A stretch of 64,000 nt of DNA, taken from positions 248,001-312,000 of the forward strand of contig CAVRYH010000005.1 in the NCBI GenBank assembly GCA_963725395.1, in the 5' to 3' direction. This DNA comes from Bog-756 sp963725395. GTDB lineage: Bacteria; Actinomycetota; Acidimicrobiia; Acidimicrobiales; RAAP-2. Positions 8,476 to 18,320 of the stretch are shown here, one piece after another. Both the position numbers and the translations under genes were made by a program. The stretch's first letter is position 1, and the number at the start of each line of letters is the position of its first letter. The notes under the pieces were generated by a model. That model was not told where the DNA came from. It did no database searches and worked only from the letters and a program-made list of their open reading frames with translations.

Positions 8476-9039
8476 GTGCCCGTCTGGCTGACCGATGAGG
8501 AGTTCCACGTCCTGTCGACGGCCTGCGAGCGGTTGATCCCGGCGTCCGAGGACGGTCCCGGGGCCATGGAAGCGGGCGTGCCCGACTACATCGACGGGCT
8601 GCTCGGTGCCTTCTCGTTCGATCCGCCGAGGATCTGGGCGGGAGGGCCGACCTCGGGCCGTCACGGTGGAGCGCCGGACTTCAACCGCTTCCACCGGTTG
8701 AGCGGGCTCGACGAGCTGGCTTGGAGGATGCGCATCGAGGGATCGTGCGGCCGACCCGAACGGGAGTTCAACGGGCCGGTCATCGGGCTCCAGCAGCTCT
8801 ACCGCGAGGGTCTCGCCGCGCTCGGTCCCGACTTCGTCGAGCTGCCTCCCGCCGAGCAGGTCGCCCGGCTCCGGGCCGAACGCGGGTTCACCGAGCTGCT
8901 CTACGGCCACGCCTGTGAGGGAATGTACGGCGCCCCCGAGTACGGGGGCAACCGCGGGGGAAGCGGATGGCTGGCCATCGGGTTCGACGGCGACGTCCAA
9001 CCACGGGGCTGGACCGACGCCGAGGTGGCCCGCCCGTGA
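8476..9039 (+). CDS. Gluconate 2-dehydrogenase subunit 3-like protein
   Basis: A 187-residue protein matching the small (gamma) subunit family of membrane gluconate/alcohol dehydrogenases: LTDEEFHVLSTACERLIPASEDGPGAMEAGV, VPDYIDGLL and a C-terminal FTELLYGHACEGMYGAPEYGGN block. This subunit normally stabilises or exports the GMC flavoprotein. I see no Tat signal, unlike many homologues, so the complex may be cytoplasmic. The GTG start is supported by the -10 box 6 nt upstream. Its TGA overlaps the GTG of the GMC gene by 3 nt, indicating tight coupling. Confidence 0.82.
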   Translation: MPVWLTDEEFHVLSTACERLIPASEDGPGAMEAGVPDYIDGLLGAFSFDPPRIWAGGPTSGRHGGAPDFNRFHRLSGLDELAWRMRIEGSCGRPEREFNGPVIGLQQLYREGLAALGPDFVELPPAEQVARLRAERGFTELLYGHACEGMYGAPEYGGNRGGSGWLAIGFDGDVQPRGWTDAEVARP

Positions 9040-10675
9040 CCGTCGACGCGGTGATCATCGGGTCCGGACCGGGCGGTGCGACGGCGGCGGACGTGTTGAC
9101 CGCCGCCGGCTGGACGGTGACCATCGTCGAGAAGGGCCGCAACCACCTGCTCGACCCCGACGACCTCTCGCGTCCCTCGTTCGACTACTCGAACGACGAG
9201 ATCAAGTTCCTCAACCGCCACTTCCTCGGTCCCGATCCCCTCGTCGAGCCCCGCACCTTCCGGACCACTGCGGCCGACGGCGACCGCATCCACGTGGGCG
9301 AGGTGAACAACGTGCCGTCCACGGTCGGTGGGGGAGGCACCCACGCGGACGGCAAGGTGCCGCGCTTCCGACCCGACGACTTCCGAGTCCTTTCGGTCTT
9401 CGGGCCGCAGCCCGACGCCGACGTGGACGACTGGCCCGTCGACTACGACGAGCTCGAGCCGTACTACGCCGAGGTCGAGCGGGCCATCGGCGTGGCCGGC
9501 ACCGAGGGGGCCAATCCGTTCGCCGGTCCCCGCTCGGGACCCTTCCCCATGCCGTCCGGGCCGCCCATGTACGGCGCCACCGTGTCGGCGGCCGCCGCCG
9601 AGCGGCTCGGCTACCACCCGTATCCGGCGCCCACCGCCGCCAACTCGGTGCCCTACGACGGTCGGCCGGCCTGCAACAACTGCGGGTTCTGCGCCTATTT
9701 CGGGTGCCCGATCCACGCCAAGGGCGATCCCATCGCCATGCTGCAGCGGGCCATGGCCACCGGGCGCGCCGAGCTGGTGACCGAGACCTTCGTGTCCCGG
9801 GTCCGTATCGAGGGGCGCCGGGCCACCGGTGTCGAGCTCGTCGGTCCCGACGGCACCAGCCGGGTGCTCACCGCCCGCCACGTGGTGATCGCCGCCGGTG
9901 CCATCGAGACCCCGAGGCTGCTCCTCCTGTCCGAGGTGGACCACCCCCTGGTGGGCCGGTACCTCATGACCCACTTCCAGACCATCGCCGCCGGGTCGAT
10001 GCCCTTCCGCACCTACGCCGAGCGGGGCCGTGCGGTCACCCACGTCCACGACGACATGATCGTCGGTGACGGCGCCACGCCGCCGCCGCCGCCACCGCCG
10101 GCCTGCCCTGGCTGCGCGGCGGACTGGTCGAGCACAGCGGATCCGGGCTGCCCATCCTGGAGGCCAAGCACATGCCCTGGGGGACGCAGCACCCGGCGCT
10201 CATGAAGAGCTCGCCGATCAGGGCCCGCCTGTGGGCCTTCATCATGCAGGGGGAGGACCTGCCGTATCCCGACAACCGGGTCGACCTCGACCCCAGGGTG
10301 AAAGACGCCAGGGGCTTCCCCGTGGCCCGCGTCACCTACCGGCCGCGCCGGCACGAGCTGGCGGCATCGGCCCACTACGGTCCCCAGCTCGAGGCCATCT
10401 TGAAGGAGATGGGGGCGGAGTGGACGTCGTTGAGCTCCTCGCCCGGCACCGGCAACGCCTCCTCGCCCGATGCGGTGCCCGAGAGCAGACACAACATGGG
10501 GACGGTGCGGATGGGTGCCGATCCGGCGACGTCGGTGGTCGACCCGGAGGGCCGCCTGCACGGCGTCGACAACGTCGTGGTGGCCGACTCGTCCGTGTTC
10601 GTGACCTCGGCCGGTTACGGGCCGACCCTGACCCTCGCCGCTCTGGCCGCCCGGGCCGCCCACCGCATGGTATGA
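9036..10675 (+). CDS. GMC-family FAD oxidoreductase (apparent frameshift)
   Basis: A glucose-methanol-choline oxidoreductase, the catalytic partner of the preceding subunit. The N-terminal FAD motif GSGPGGATAA, a cysteine-rich CNNCGFCAYFGCP segment and the C-terminal HNMGTVRMG...VVADSSVFVTSAGYGPTL block are all present. The C-terminal third lies one frame away. Reading switches by -1 within the CCG-rich stretch at about 10075-10100, where the restored protein would read ...AGLPWLRGGLVEHSGSGLP. Both halves are highly conserved, so a missing base in the repeat is more likely than gene decay. It probably oxidises alcohols to aldehydes or ketones. Confidence 0.88.
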
Positions 10676-10685
10676 CCGGTCGGGC

Positions 10686-11672
10686 TCAGCGGCCCTTCAG
10701 GACCTCGGGGTTGACGATGTTGAGCGGCCGAGCCCCGGCCAGCAGGCGGCACAGGTCCTCGGCGATGATCCGGCTGTGGTTGGTCTCGACGTCGAGGGTG
10801 GCACCCCCGATGTGCGGGGTGAGCACCACCGAGCCCAGCTCGGTGAGCGGGTGGTCGGTGGCCAACGACTCGCCCTCGAAGTGGTCCAGCCCGGCGGCCG
10901 ACACCTTTCCCGAGCGGAGGGCCGCCACGAGGGCGTCGGTGTCGTGGAGGGCCGCCCTCGCCGTGTTGAGGAACACGACCCCGTCCCGCATGGCGGCGAA
11001 CTGCTCGGCCCCGATCATCCCGGTCGTCTCGGGGGTGACCGGGGCGTGCATCGACACCACGTCGGAGCGCTCGAACAGCTCGTCGAGGGACACGGTCGAT
11101 TCGTCGGCGTAGGGGTCGTAGGCGATCACCTCGAGGCCGAGCCCACGCAGCCGCCACCGAAAGGCACGGCCGACCGCGCCGAGCCCGACCAGGCCGGCCG
11201 TCCGGCCGGCCAGCTGCCAGGTCCGGTACCGCTGGTAGGGGATGGTCCCGTCCTTGTAGATCTCCCCCCGGCGCACGTCGCCGTCGGCCGCCACGACGCC
11301 GCGGGTGGAGGCGAACAGCAGGGCCACGCCCACCTCGGCCACGGCGTCCGCGTTGCGGCCCGGTGCCCGCAGGACGGGGACGCCGGCCTCGGTGGCCGCC
11401 GCCACGTCCACATTGGTGGGGTCGCCCCGGCAGCTGCACACGGCGATGAGCGGCTCCTCGAAGAGCGGACCCGCACAGCGGTCGGTCTCCACCATGACGA
11501 TGGACGCGCCCGTCTCCTTGACGCGCCCGGCCAGTTGCTCGGCGTTGTAGATCCGAAGGGTCGGCTGATCCAGCCACGAGTCGAGGGTGAGATCGGCCAG
11601 CTCCTCCAGCAGGGAGAGTCCCGGCCCGCGCACGGCGGCGGTGACGAGCGCCCTGGGTCGTTCGGTGGACAT
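10686..11672 (-). CDS. D-isomer-specific 2-hydroxyacid dehydrogenase
   Basis: A 328-residue NAD(P)-dependent 2-hydroxyacid dehydrogenase of the glyoxylate/phosphoglycerate type. It has the cofactor motif GLVGLGAVGRAF followed by an acidic residue (AYDPY), the substrate Arg in NTARAAL and the catalytic His in TPHIGGAT. The ATG at 11672 is preceded by GAGGAG. It is divergent from the FGGY kinase and convergent with the GMC gene. The exact hydroxyacid cannot be read from sequence; the sugar kinase next door suggests a sugar-derived acid. Confidence 0.9.
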   Translation of the reverse strand: MSTERPRALVTAAVRGPGLSLLEELADLTLDSWLDQPTLRIYNAEQLAGRVKETGASIVMVETDRCAGPLFEEPLIAVCSCRGDPTNVDVAAATEAGVPVLRAPGRNADAVAEVGVALLFASTRGVVAADGDVRRGEIYKDGTIPYQRYRTWQLAGRTAGLVGLGAVGRAFRWRLRGLGLEVIAYDPYADESTVSLDELFERSDVVSMHAPVTPETTGMIGAEQFAAMRDGVVFLNTARAALHDTDALVAALRSGKVSAAGLDHFEGESLATDHPLTELGSVVLTPHIGGATLDVETNHSRIIAEDLCRLLAGARPLNIVNPEVLKGR

Positions 11673-11749
11673 CGTGTCGCTGGCTCCTCGCTCGGATCTC
11701 CGGCCCCCCCGGAGGCGGACCGCACGGTCGGGCCCGGTGGGGGACAATA

Positions 11750-13191
11750 ATGACGCCTCATGACGCGATTGTCAGATTCATGAGCGGGCCGAAGGGAGGG
11801 GGATTCACCGTCGGCGTCGACGTGGGGACCACGGCCGTGAAGGCGGTGGCGGTCGACGCCGGGGGCGAGGTGGTGGCCCGGGCCCGGGTGCCCCACGCGG
11901 TGCGGTCGCCGTCGGCGGACCGTCTCGAGCACGATGTGGCCCGGGCCTGGCAGCGGGGCCCGCGGAAGGCCTTCACCGAGGTGTCCTCCCGCCTCGAGGG
12001 CCCGGCCGCCGGTGTGGTGGTCACCTCCATGGTGCCCTCGATCACCGCGGTCGACCGTCGGGCCAGGCCGCTGCTCCCCGGGCTGCTCTACGGGGATGTC
12101 CGGCGCGTGCCCACGGGCTGGACCAGGCCCTTCCGGCCGTGGCCGACGACCTCGGGGGCGAACGGGAGGAGGGGAGGCGCATGATGGCCTGGGCGGCGGC
12201 CCAGGAACCGGGGGCGTATGGCTACTGGAACTGCCAGGCCGTGGCCACCCATGCCCTGGCCGGCCTGCCGGCGGTGGACGCGGCCACCGCCACCTCGTTC
12301 GGCAGCCTGCACGCCCGCGGCCGGTGGGACGAGGCCGCGCTGGCCGAGCTCGGGGTGGTCGAGGACCAGCTCCCCGTCGTGGGCCAGATGGGCCAGGGGC
12401 TCGGCTGTCTCCCCGGGACGCCGACCGTGTTCGCCGGTGGCTCGATCGACGCCTTCTGCGAGCAGATCGTGGCCGGTGCCAACCACCCCGGCGACGTCCT
12501 GGCCATCTTCGGCGCCACGCTCATCGTGTGGGTGGTGACCGAGGAGTGGAGGGACGTGCGGGGGCTCACCACCCTGCCCAACATGGTCGCCGGCCAGGTG
12601 ATGATCGGCGGGCCGAGCAACGCCGGCGCCCTGTTCGCCGACTGGGTGCAGTCGCTGGCCGGGGGTCCCACCCGCCGGGGAGGGCGTTCCCGCTCCGAGG
12701 AAGGGGAGGGGGGTGGCCGTGCGGGTGACCCGTCACGGGTGCCGGTGTGGCTCCCTTACCTCCGGGGCGAGCGGACGCCGTTCCACGATCCCTCCCTGCG
12801 GGCCAGCGCCCACGACCTCGACATCTCCCAGGGCCCGGCATCGCTGGTGCGCGGGGCGCACGAGGCCAGTGGGTTCGTGATCCGGAGGATCATCGACCGC
12901 TCCGGCTTTGCGGCCCGCCGGATCGTGGCCACCGGCGGGGGCTCCCGGTCACTGCCGTGGATGCAGGCCGTGGCCGACGCCACCGGCCTGCCGGTCGACA
13001 CGGTGGCGGTGCCCGAGGGGGCCGCCCTCGGGGCGGCTTTCCTGGCGCGGCTGGCCGCCGGACTCGAGTCGTCGTTCGACGTGGCCGGCGAGTGGGCCCG
13101 GAGCGGGCGCCGCATCGAGCCCGAGCCGGCCTGGGTCGAGGCCGCCTCCCGCCGGTTCGAGCGGTTCGAGGCCCTCGACCGCGGGGTCTGA
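11750..13191 (+). CDS. FGGY-family carbohydrate kinase (apparent frameshift)
   Basis: The N-terminal ATP-binding half starts GGGFTVGVDVGTTAVKAVAVDAGG; the C-terminal half has VWLPYLRGERTPFHDP and RRIVATGGGSRSLPWMQ, standard FGGY marks. The two halves lie in different frames. A -1 slip near 12100-12112 would restore ...GLLYGDVR-x-RAHGLDQALPAVADDLGG. The start is ATG 11750 or, in the same frame, ATG 11780 (MSGPKGGG), which looks the better N-terminus. A Gly/Arg/Glu-rich insertion is seen around 12662-12735. It phosphorylates a sugar or polyol, identity unknown. Confidence 0.86.
11757..11784 (+). promoter_or_regulatory. Inverted repeats around the FGGY kinase start
   Basis: CTCATGA (11757-11763) is perfectly inverted as TCATGAG (11778-11784), and an inner TGAC (11761-11764)/GTCA (11771-11774) pair overlaps it. 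The structure covers the candidate start codon at 11780, so it could be an operator or a translational hairpin. No regulator gene of the LacI or GntR type is present nearby. Confidence 0.3.
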
Positions 13192-13236
13192 CCCTCCGGG
13201 TGGGCCGGTCGGGGCCCGATGTCGGGACGGTCCCGC

Positions 13237-14490
13237 TCAGTGGCGGACGGGATCGCCGTTGGGGGTGAAGGTGGCCTTCAGGACGCCACTCGACTCCGGC
13301 CGGGCCAGTGTCTTCAGCATCTCCCACCACCCCTCGAGGGGGTACCGGTGGGTCACCATGCCGCTCAGGTCGATCCGCCCGGCCCGCACCAGGTCGAGGT
13401 AGTGGGCGATGGCGTGCTTGCGGACACCCTCGAACTCCTCGATGGCGAACGCGTTGGAACCGGTGATGGTCAGCTCCTTGAAGTAGACCGGCGTCCACTC
13501 CCACCGTCCCGGGACGGCCACTCCGGTGTACACCAGGCGGCCGCGCTCGGCGAGGACGCGGACCCCGACCTCGAAGGTCTCCGGCTTGGCCACGGAGTCG
13601 TAGACGACGTCGATGCCGCCGGGATGGGCCATGGGCAGACCGTCGAAGGCGGAGTGGAGCACGCCGCCGGACCAGTCGGCGAGCGCCTCGACCAGGGCGG
13701 GACGGGGCTCGTGGGGGAGGACCACCGAGGCCCCGAAGCGCTTGGCCATCTCGACCTGGGCGGGGAAGCGGGCGACGACCGCCACCTCGACCCCGGGGTA
13801 GAGGGCGGAGAGGATGGCCACACTCGACAGGCCGAGGGCCCCGGCTCCGAAGACCAGGGCCTTGCCGCTGCGAGGCGGAGGATTGCGCAGGACGGCGTGG
13901 AAGGACACCGAGAACGGGTCGGCCATCACCGCCGCGTCGTCGGGCACGTCGTCGGGCACGGGGATCAGCATCGAGGTGTGGGCGGCCATCTGCTCGGCCC
14001 AGGCCCCCGGCGCACCGGTGACCACACCGATGTGGACGCCCGGGCTGATGTCGCCCTTGGTGAACGACCAGCACAGGTTGACGTCGCCGGCCTGACAGGG
14101 TGGGCACAGCGGAGAGATCCCGCGGGGGGCACAGCTCAGCCACGGGTTGAGCAGCACCCGCTGGCCCACCTCGACCCCTTCGGCCTCGGGGCCGAGGGCG
14201 GTGACCTCCCCCACGACCTCGTGCCCGGGCACGTGGGGCAGGGACGAGAAGGCGGCCATGGGGTTGTCGATGTCCCCGTCGTGGAAGTCGCCGAGCACCA
14301 GCTTGGCGTCCGACCCGCAGACACCCGACAGGCGGGGGCGTGTGACCACCCAGTCTGGGTGGACGGGCCGGGCGTCCTCGAGCTCGTGCAGGCCGAAGGG
14401 CAGCGCGGCCAGACGCTCCTCCAGTTCATCGGTGGGCACCGGCCGCACCTCGCGCTTGTCGGGCCGCGCGCCGAACAGCAGTGCCTTCAT
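13237..14490 (-). CDS. Zinc-dependent alcohol dehydrogenase (MDR superfamily)
   Basis: A 417-residue medium-chain dehydrogenase, somewhat longer than usual. The catalytic-zinc ligands are in GVCGSD and PGHEVVGEV, the structural-zinc cysteines in CPPCQAGDVNLC with an earlier Cys, and the NAD motif is VFGAGALGLSS. It reversibly oxidises a secondary alcohol or polyol. It starts with ATG at 14490, overlapping the stop of the upstream SDR by 4 nt, so the two form an operon. Convergent with the FGGY kinase gene. Confidence 0.9.
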   Translation of the reverse strand: MKALLFGARPDKREVRPVPTDELEERLAALPFGLHELEDARPVHPDWVVTRPRLSGVCGSDAKLVLGDFHDGDIDNPMAAFSSLPHVPGHEVVGEVTALGPEAEGVEVGQRVLLNPWLSCAPRGISPLCPPCQAGDVNLCWSFTKGDISPGVHIGVVTGAPGAWAEQMAAHTSMLIPVPDDVPDDAAVMADPFSVSFHAVLRNPPPRSGKALVFGAGALGLSSVAILSALYPGVEVAVVARFPAQVEMAKRFGASVVLPHEPRPALVEALADWSGGVLHSAFDGLPMAHPGGIDVVYDSVAKPETFEVGVRVLAERGRLVYTGVAVPGRWEWTPVYFKELTITGSNAFAIEEFEGVRKHAIAHYLDLVRAGRIDLSGMVTHRYPLEGWWEMLKTLARPESSGVLKATFTPNGDPVRH

Positions 14491-15305
14491 GATCGGGCCT
14501 CCTCCGTCGGGTCGGCGCGGCCCTCGGCCATGGACCGCATCCCCGCCACGAAGGCGTCGAAGTCCTTCGTCTTCATCTCGACGACCGCCTTCATGTCGGG
14601 CAGGTAGTGCTCGAACTGGTCACTGGCCAGACAGGCGACGATGCCCTCGGCCACCTCCTCGGCCGGTACCAGTGGACCCGAGTAGACCGGGGGGTCGTTG
14701 TCGGGCTGGTCCCAGATCTCGGTGTCGATGGCACCGGGCAGCACCAGTCGGACGGCCACGCCCGTCCCGACGAGGTCGGCGGCCAGCGCTTCGCTCCAAC
14801 CGGCCAGGGCGAACTTCGAGGCGCTGTAGGCCGCCTCGGTGGCGATGCCCAGGCGTCCGCCGAGGCTCGACACGTTGACGATGGTGCCCGAGCCCCGCTC
14901 GAGCAGGTCCGGGAGGAGGGCGAGCGTGATGGCCACGGGCGAGAAGTAGTTGACCGTCATCACCCGCTCGACCTCGGCCAGGGTGAGCCGGTCGGCCGGT
15001 CTCCGCATGGGGATGCCGGCGTTGTTCACCACGGCATCGAGCGGGCCGAGCTCGTCCCAGACGCGCCGGGCGAGATCGGCCGCCACCTCGGGGTCGGCCA
15101 GGTCGACGGCCCAGGCCAGCGAGGCGGGTGCGGTCCGGCGGCACTCGGCGGCCACCTCCTCGAGCCGGTCGGCGCGCCGGGCCACGAGGGCGACGGTCGT
15201 TCCCCCGGCGGCGAAGAGGCGGGCCGTCGCCGCCCCGATACCGGAGGAGGCACCGGTGATGAGGACCGCCCCGGTCGGGGGGCGGTCGGGACCCGGGTCA
15301 GTCAT
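14487..15305 (-). CDS. Short-chain dehydrogenase/reductase (SDR)
   Basis: A 272-residue classical SDR with TGASSGIG, NNAGIP and the catalytic YSASK in AAYSASKFALAG. ATG at 15305; its end overlaps the start of the zinc dehydrogenase by 4 nt (ATGA type). It is close in sequence to the SDR at 841-1635, including the ITLALLPDLLERGSG region, pointing to duplication within this locus. Substrate unknown; the shared operon suggests both enzymes act on related alcohols. Confidence 0.88.
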   Translation of the reverse strand: MTDPGPDRPPTGAVLITGASSGIGAATARLFAAGGTTVALVARRADRLEEVAAECRRTAPASLAWAVDLADPEVAADLARRVWDELGPLDAVVNNAGIPMRRPADRLTLAEVERVMTVNYFSPVAITLALLPDLLERGSGTIVNVSSLGGRLGIATEAAYSASKFALAGWSEALAADLVGTGVAVRLVLPGAIDTEIWDQPDNDPPVYSGPLVPAEEVAEGIVACLASDQFEHYLPDMKAVVEMKTKDFDAFVAGMRSMAEGRADPTEEARS

Positions 15306-15335
15306 GGGGCGCGCCTATCGCCCGGGAGGGGCGCA

Positions 15336-16184
15336 TCAGTCCCTGCGGTGGTCATCGAGGTCATCCGAGGAGGCTAGGCGCTCCCACCCCGGCGGGGGCG
15401 GCTCGAGGCGCCAGAACTGCTCGGGCACGTTGGCGTCAAGGCGCTCGGAGAGCAGGTGGTCCCGCTCCAGGGGTGCCAGCTGGCTCTCGTACTTCCCGAT
15501 GGCCGCCCGCTTTTGCGCCATGTCCGGCCGCACGGGCACCACGGCCGGCGTGGGCCACAGTCCGCTCCGGAACAGCTTGGAGATCCGCCAGGCCATCAGT
15601 CCCGGAAGGTGCTTGTAGCCGGCGTCCTCGTAGCAGAACCACACCGGCCCCACGGCCGTCGGTCCGGCCTCGGCGCCCGGCCCCTCGGTGGCGGCCGATG
15701 CCGGTCCGGTCCCCACGATGGCGTCCCGGGCCAGCAACCCGGCGTCGTGGGTGAGCACGTGGTCGGGATTGGCCAGGCCAAGGGGGAGGAAGACCGCGGT
15801 GGGCGCCGCACCGTTGATGGTGGCGGTGAGCTCGACCGCCACCTGGGTGGGTGTCGGGCGTCGGTCCGGTGCCAGGTACTGGTGGTCGGGGAAGTCGAGC
15901 CAGACCGGGGTGGCCCCCATCACCTCCATGGCCGCCCGGTCCTCCTCGCGCCGGACGGCCACGACGTCGTCGCCGGCCCGGAACCCACCGGCGCTGTCCC
16001 AGTCCGTCGGTGGGTCGGGGTAGTGGGGTGGCCGGCCGCCGAGGACGGTGACCACCGTGCTGTCCGGATAGGTGCCCAGCAGGTGGGCGGCTCCGAGGGC
16101 GGCGTCGTCGAAGTGGGGCGAGACCACAAGGATCCTCGCCCACACCCCCTCGTCGACCGCCCCCCAGAGTGCAGCGTGGTCCAT
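15336..16184 (-). CDS. PIG-L family deacetylase
   Basis: A 282-residue protein of the LmbE/PIG-L family. The zinc site is visible as SPHFDDAALG near the N-terminus and NPDHVLTHDAG in the middle, the two His/Asp clusters of these N-acetylglucosaminyl deacetylases. Members deacetylate GlcNAc-inositol, GlcNAc-diphospholipids or small thiols; the substrate here is not clear. ATG at 16184. It ends 30 nt before the SDR gene start and lies just downstream of the ABC exporter, on the same strand. Confidence 0.85.
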   Translation of the reverse strand: MDHAALWGAVDEGVWARILVVSPHFDDAALGAAHLLGTYPDSTVVTVLGGRPPHYPDPPTDWDSAGGFRAGDDVVAVRREEDRAAMEVMGATPVWLDFPDHQYLAPDRRPTPTQVAVELTATINGAAPTAVFLPLGLANPDHVLTHDAGLLARDAIVGTGPASAATEGPGAEAGPTAVGPVWFCYEDAGYKHLPGLMAWRISKLFRSGLWPTPAVVPVRPDMAQKRAAIGKYESQLAPLERDHLLSERLDANVPEQFWRLEPPPPGWERLASSDDLDDHRRD

Positions 16185-16215
16185 GGCGGCATGGTAACGG
16201 GATCGGCGGCGGCGC

Positions 16216-17046
16216 TCACCCGAGGGCCCGCCGGGTGAAGCCGGCCATGCCGATGGCCATGAGTGCGATCAGTGAGCCCACGGCGACGACGAAGCAGATC
16301 CAGGTCTGGATGTGGGGGACCTCGGGAGCCATCAACCCCCGGAGCCCCTCGCTGACATAGGTCATCGGGTTGAGGGCCGACACCACCTGGAACCAACGGA
16401 TGTGGCCGAGCGAGGGCCACGGGTACTGGCTCGAGCCGGTGAAGATCAGGGGGGTCAGGACCAGAGTGAGGGTGACGCTGATCCGGTTGGGTGGGACGTA
16501 GGTGCCGAGGATGAGGCCCATGGCCGCGCCGACCAGGGCTCCGAGCACCACCATCACCACCACCGGGACGGCAGTGGAGCCCTGCCACGGGATCGAGCCG
16601 AGGATCCAGATACCCACCGGGAACATCACGGCGGCGGCCACGCACCCCCGCATGGCGGCGAAGACGACCTTCTCCACGGCCACGGCCCCGGTGGGGAGCG
16701 GGGCCAGCAGGCGGTCCTCGATCTCGTTGCTGTAGGAGAACTCGATCACCAGGGGCAGGGCGGTGGACTGCAGCCCGGTGAGGACGGCGGCCAGCGCCAC
16801 GAGACCGGGGAACAGCACCTGTTCGTAGCCGGGTCGTGCGTAGCCGAGCTCGGTGAGCACCTTTCCGAACACGAACAGCAAGAACAGCGGCTGCAGGATC
16901 ACCTGGGCCAGGAACACCGGGAACTCGCGCCCCGTCACGAACAGGTCCCGTCGGAGGATGGCCAGTGCGGTCTGCCACGGGCCCCAGTGCGGCAGCTGTT
17001 CGAGACCGGTCGGTTGCTCGGCGGGCCCGGCATCGAGGGTGGTCAC
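16216..17046 (-). CDS. ABC-2 type transporter permease (DrrB-like)
   Basis: A 276-residue integral membrane protein with about six hydrophobic segments, including FPVFLAQVILQPLFLLFVFG, VLFPGLVALAAVLTGL and WICFVVAVGSLIALMAIGMAGF. The conserved YSNEIEDRLLAPLP segment between the second and third helices is typical of DrrB/ABC2 permeases. It overlaps the ATPase gene stop by 4 nt, and together they form an exporter for a hydrophobic compound or polysaccharide. The cargo is unknown. Confidence 0.88.
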   Translation of the reverse strand: MTTLDAGPAEQPTGLEQLPHWGPWQTALAILRRDLFVTGREFPVFLAQVILQPLFLLFVFGKVLTELGYARPGYEQVLFPGLVALAAVLTGLQSTALPLVIEFSYSNEIEDRLLAPLPTGAVAVEKVVFAAMRGCVAAAVMFPVGIWILGSIPWQGSTAVPVVVMVVLGALVGAAMGLILGTYVPPNRISVTLTLVLTPLIFTGSSQYPWPSLGHIRWFQVVSALNPMTYVSEGLRGLMAPEVPHIQTWICFVVAVGSLIALMAIGMAGFTRRALG

Positions 17047-18140
17047 CGCAGCGCCCTCCCGGTGAGGTGGATGAACACGTCCTCGAGGTTGGGCTCACCG
17101 AGCTTGGCATCGGTGAGGCGGCTGCCCGAGGCGCTGATGGCCTGGGCCACCGGGGCGACGAACGAGGCGGCCTCGCCGTCCACGTAGATCCGGAACCGCC
17201 AGGCGCTCTCACCGGGGTCCCCGAGCAGGTCCGACCGGACCACCCCCTCCAGGCGGTCAACGGCGGCGACGATGGCGGCCGCGTCGGCGACGGGCCCGGG
17301 CTCGACCGAGCAGTCGAGGGTGCGTTCCCCGGCCATGCCCTTCTCCAGCGACGAGGGGGTGTCGAGGGCCAGGAGGGTCCCGTGGTCGATGATGGCCACC
17401 CGGTCGCTGAGCGTGGCGGCCTCGTCCATGTCGTGGGTGGTGATCACCACCGTCGTCCCCTGGGCCTTCAGCTCGGCCACCTTCTCCCACAAGAAGAGCC
17501 GGGCCGCCGGGTCGAGTCCGGTCGACGGCTCGTCGAGGAACAGCACGGCCGGCGAGTGCATGAGGGCCCGGGCGATCATCATCCGCTGGATCTGCCCCCC
17601 CGAGAAGTCGTCGGGGCGTCCCTCGGGCCGGTCGGACAGTCCGAACTGCTCGAGCAGGCCGTCGGCCAGCTTCTGGCGCCGGGCCCTCGGGACGCCGTGG
17701 TAGCTGGCGTGGAACAGCAGGTTCTGGCGCACCGAGAGCGACCGGTCGAGGTTGTTGATCTGGGGCACCACGCCGAGGAGCCGGCGCGCCCCCACCGGGT
17801 CGGCCACCACGTCCACCCCGGCGACGAGGGCGCGGCCCCCGGTGGGCCGGATCCGGGTCGTGAGGATGCCGATCGTGGTCGTCTTACCGGCACCGTTGGG
17901 GCCGAGGAACCCGAAGACCTCGCCGCGCCGGACCCGGAAGCTGATGCCGGCCAACGAGTCCGTCGGTGCCTTGGGGTAACGCTTGACCAGGCCGGCAACC
18001 TCGACGGCGGCCGGTCCGTCGTCGGGATCCCCATCCGGGCCGGCGGTCGAGACGCCGGCTCCGGGTCGGAGCCCGGTCGAGGCGCCCGGGCGCGGACCGC
18101 GGGCCCCGTCTCTGTCCCGACCGCTCGATCCACTCTCCAT
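17043..18140 (-). CDS. ABC transporter ATP-binding protein (DrrA-like)
   Basis: About 365 residues. Walker A is GPNGAGKTTT, the signature is DFSGGQIQRM, and Walker B is VLFLDEPSTGLD with the H-loop in TTHDMDEA. The C-terminal tail ends AKLGEPNLEDVFIHLTGRALR, characteristic of the daunorubicin-resistance ATPase group. I choose ATG 18140 (MESGSSGRD); the frame is open to 18296, but the added residues look like non-coding Arg/Pro-rich sequence. A low-complexity Gly/Pro-rich leader of about 45 residues precedes the ABC domain. It is divergent from the substrate-binding-protein gene. Confidence 0.9.
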   Translation of the reverse strand: MESGSSGRDRDGARGPRPGASTGLRPGAGVSTAGPDGDPDDGPAAVEVAGLVKRYPKAPTDSLAGISFRVRRGEVFGFLGPNGAGKTTTIGILTTRIRPTGGRALVAGVDVVADPVGARRLLGVVPQINNLDRSLSVRQNLLFHASYHGVPRARRQKLADGLLEQFGLSDRPEGRPDDFSGGQIQRMMIARALMHSPAVLFLDEPSTGLDPAARLFLWEKVAELKAQGTTVVITTHDMDEAATLSDRVAIIDHGTLLALDTPSSLEKGMAGERTLDCSVEPGPVADAAAIVAAVDRLEGVVRSDLLGDPGESAWRFRIYVDGEAASFVAPVAQAISASGSRLTDAKLGEPNLEDVFIHLTGRALR

Positions 18141-18320
18141 GGGCTGCGCTCTCCTCGGCCCGTCCCCACGGCGGCGCCGCTCATCAGCGGGGAATGCCAC
18201 CAACCTAATCAATGGCGACCGGGGCGCCGGCCGCCGGAACGGACCGTCGGCGCTCCCGGGGTCCGCCGCCACGGGCGCCTCCCCGATGGCTACCATCGCG
18301 TCGATCAGAGGAGCTGGGTG

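Noticed and set aside
10078..10100. CCG triplet run as a functional tandem repeat
   Set aside because: It lies inside the GMC gene at the frame break; a compression or miscall in a GC repeat explains it without a repeat function.
11698..11714. CTCCGG/CCGGAG hairpin as a terminator
   Set aside because: It lies between two divergent starts, has no T tract, and such GC hairpins are expected by chance here.
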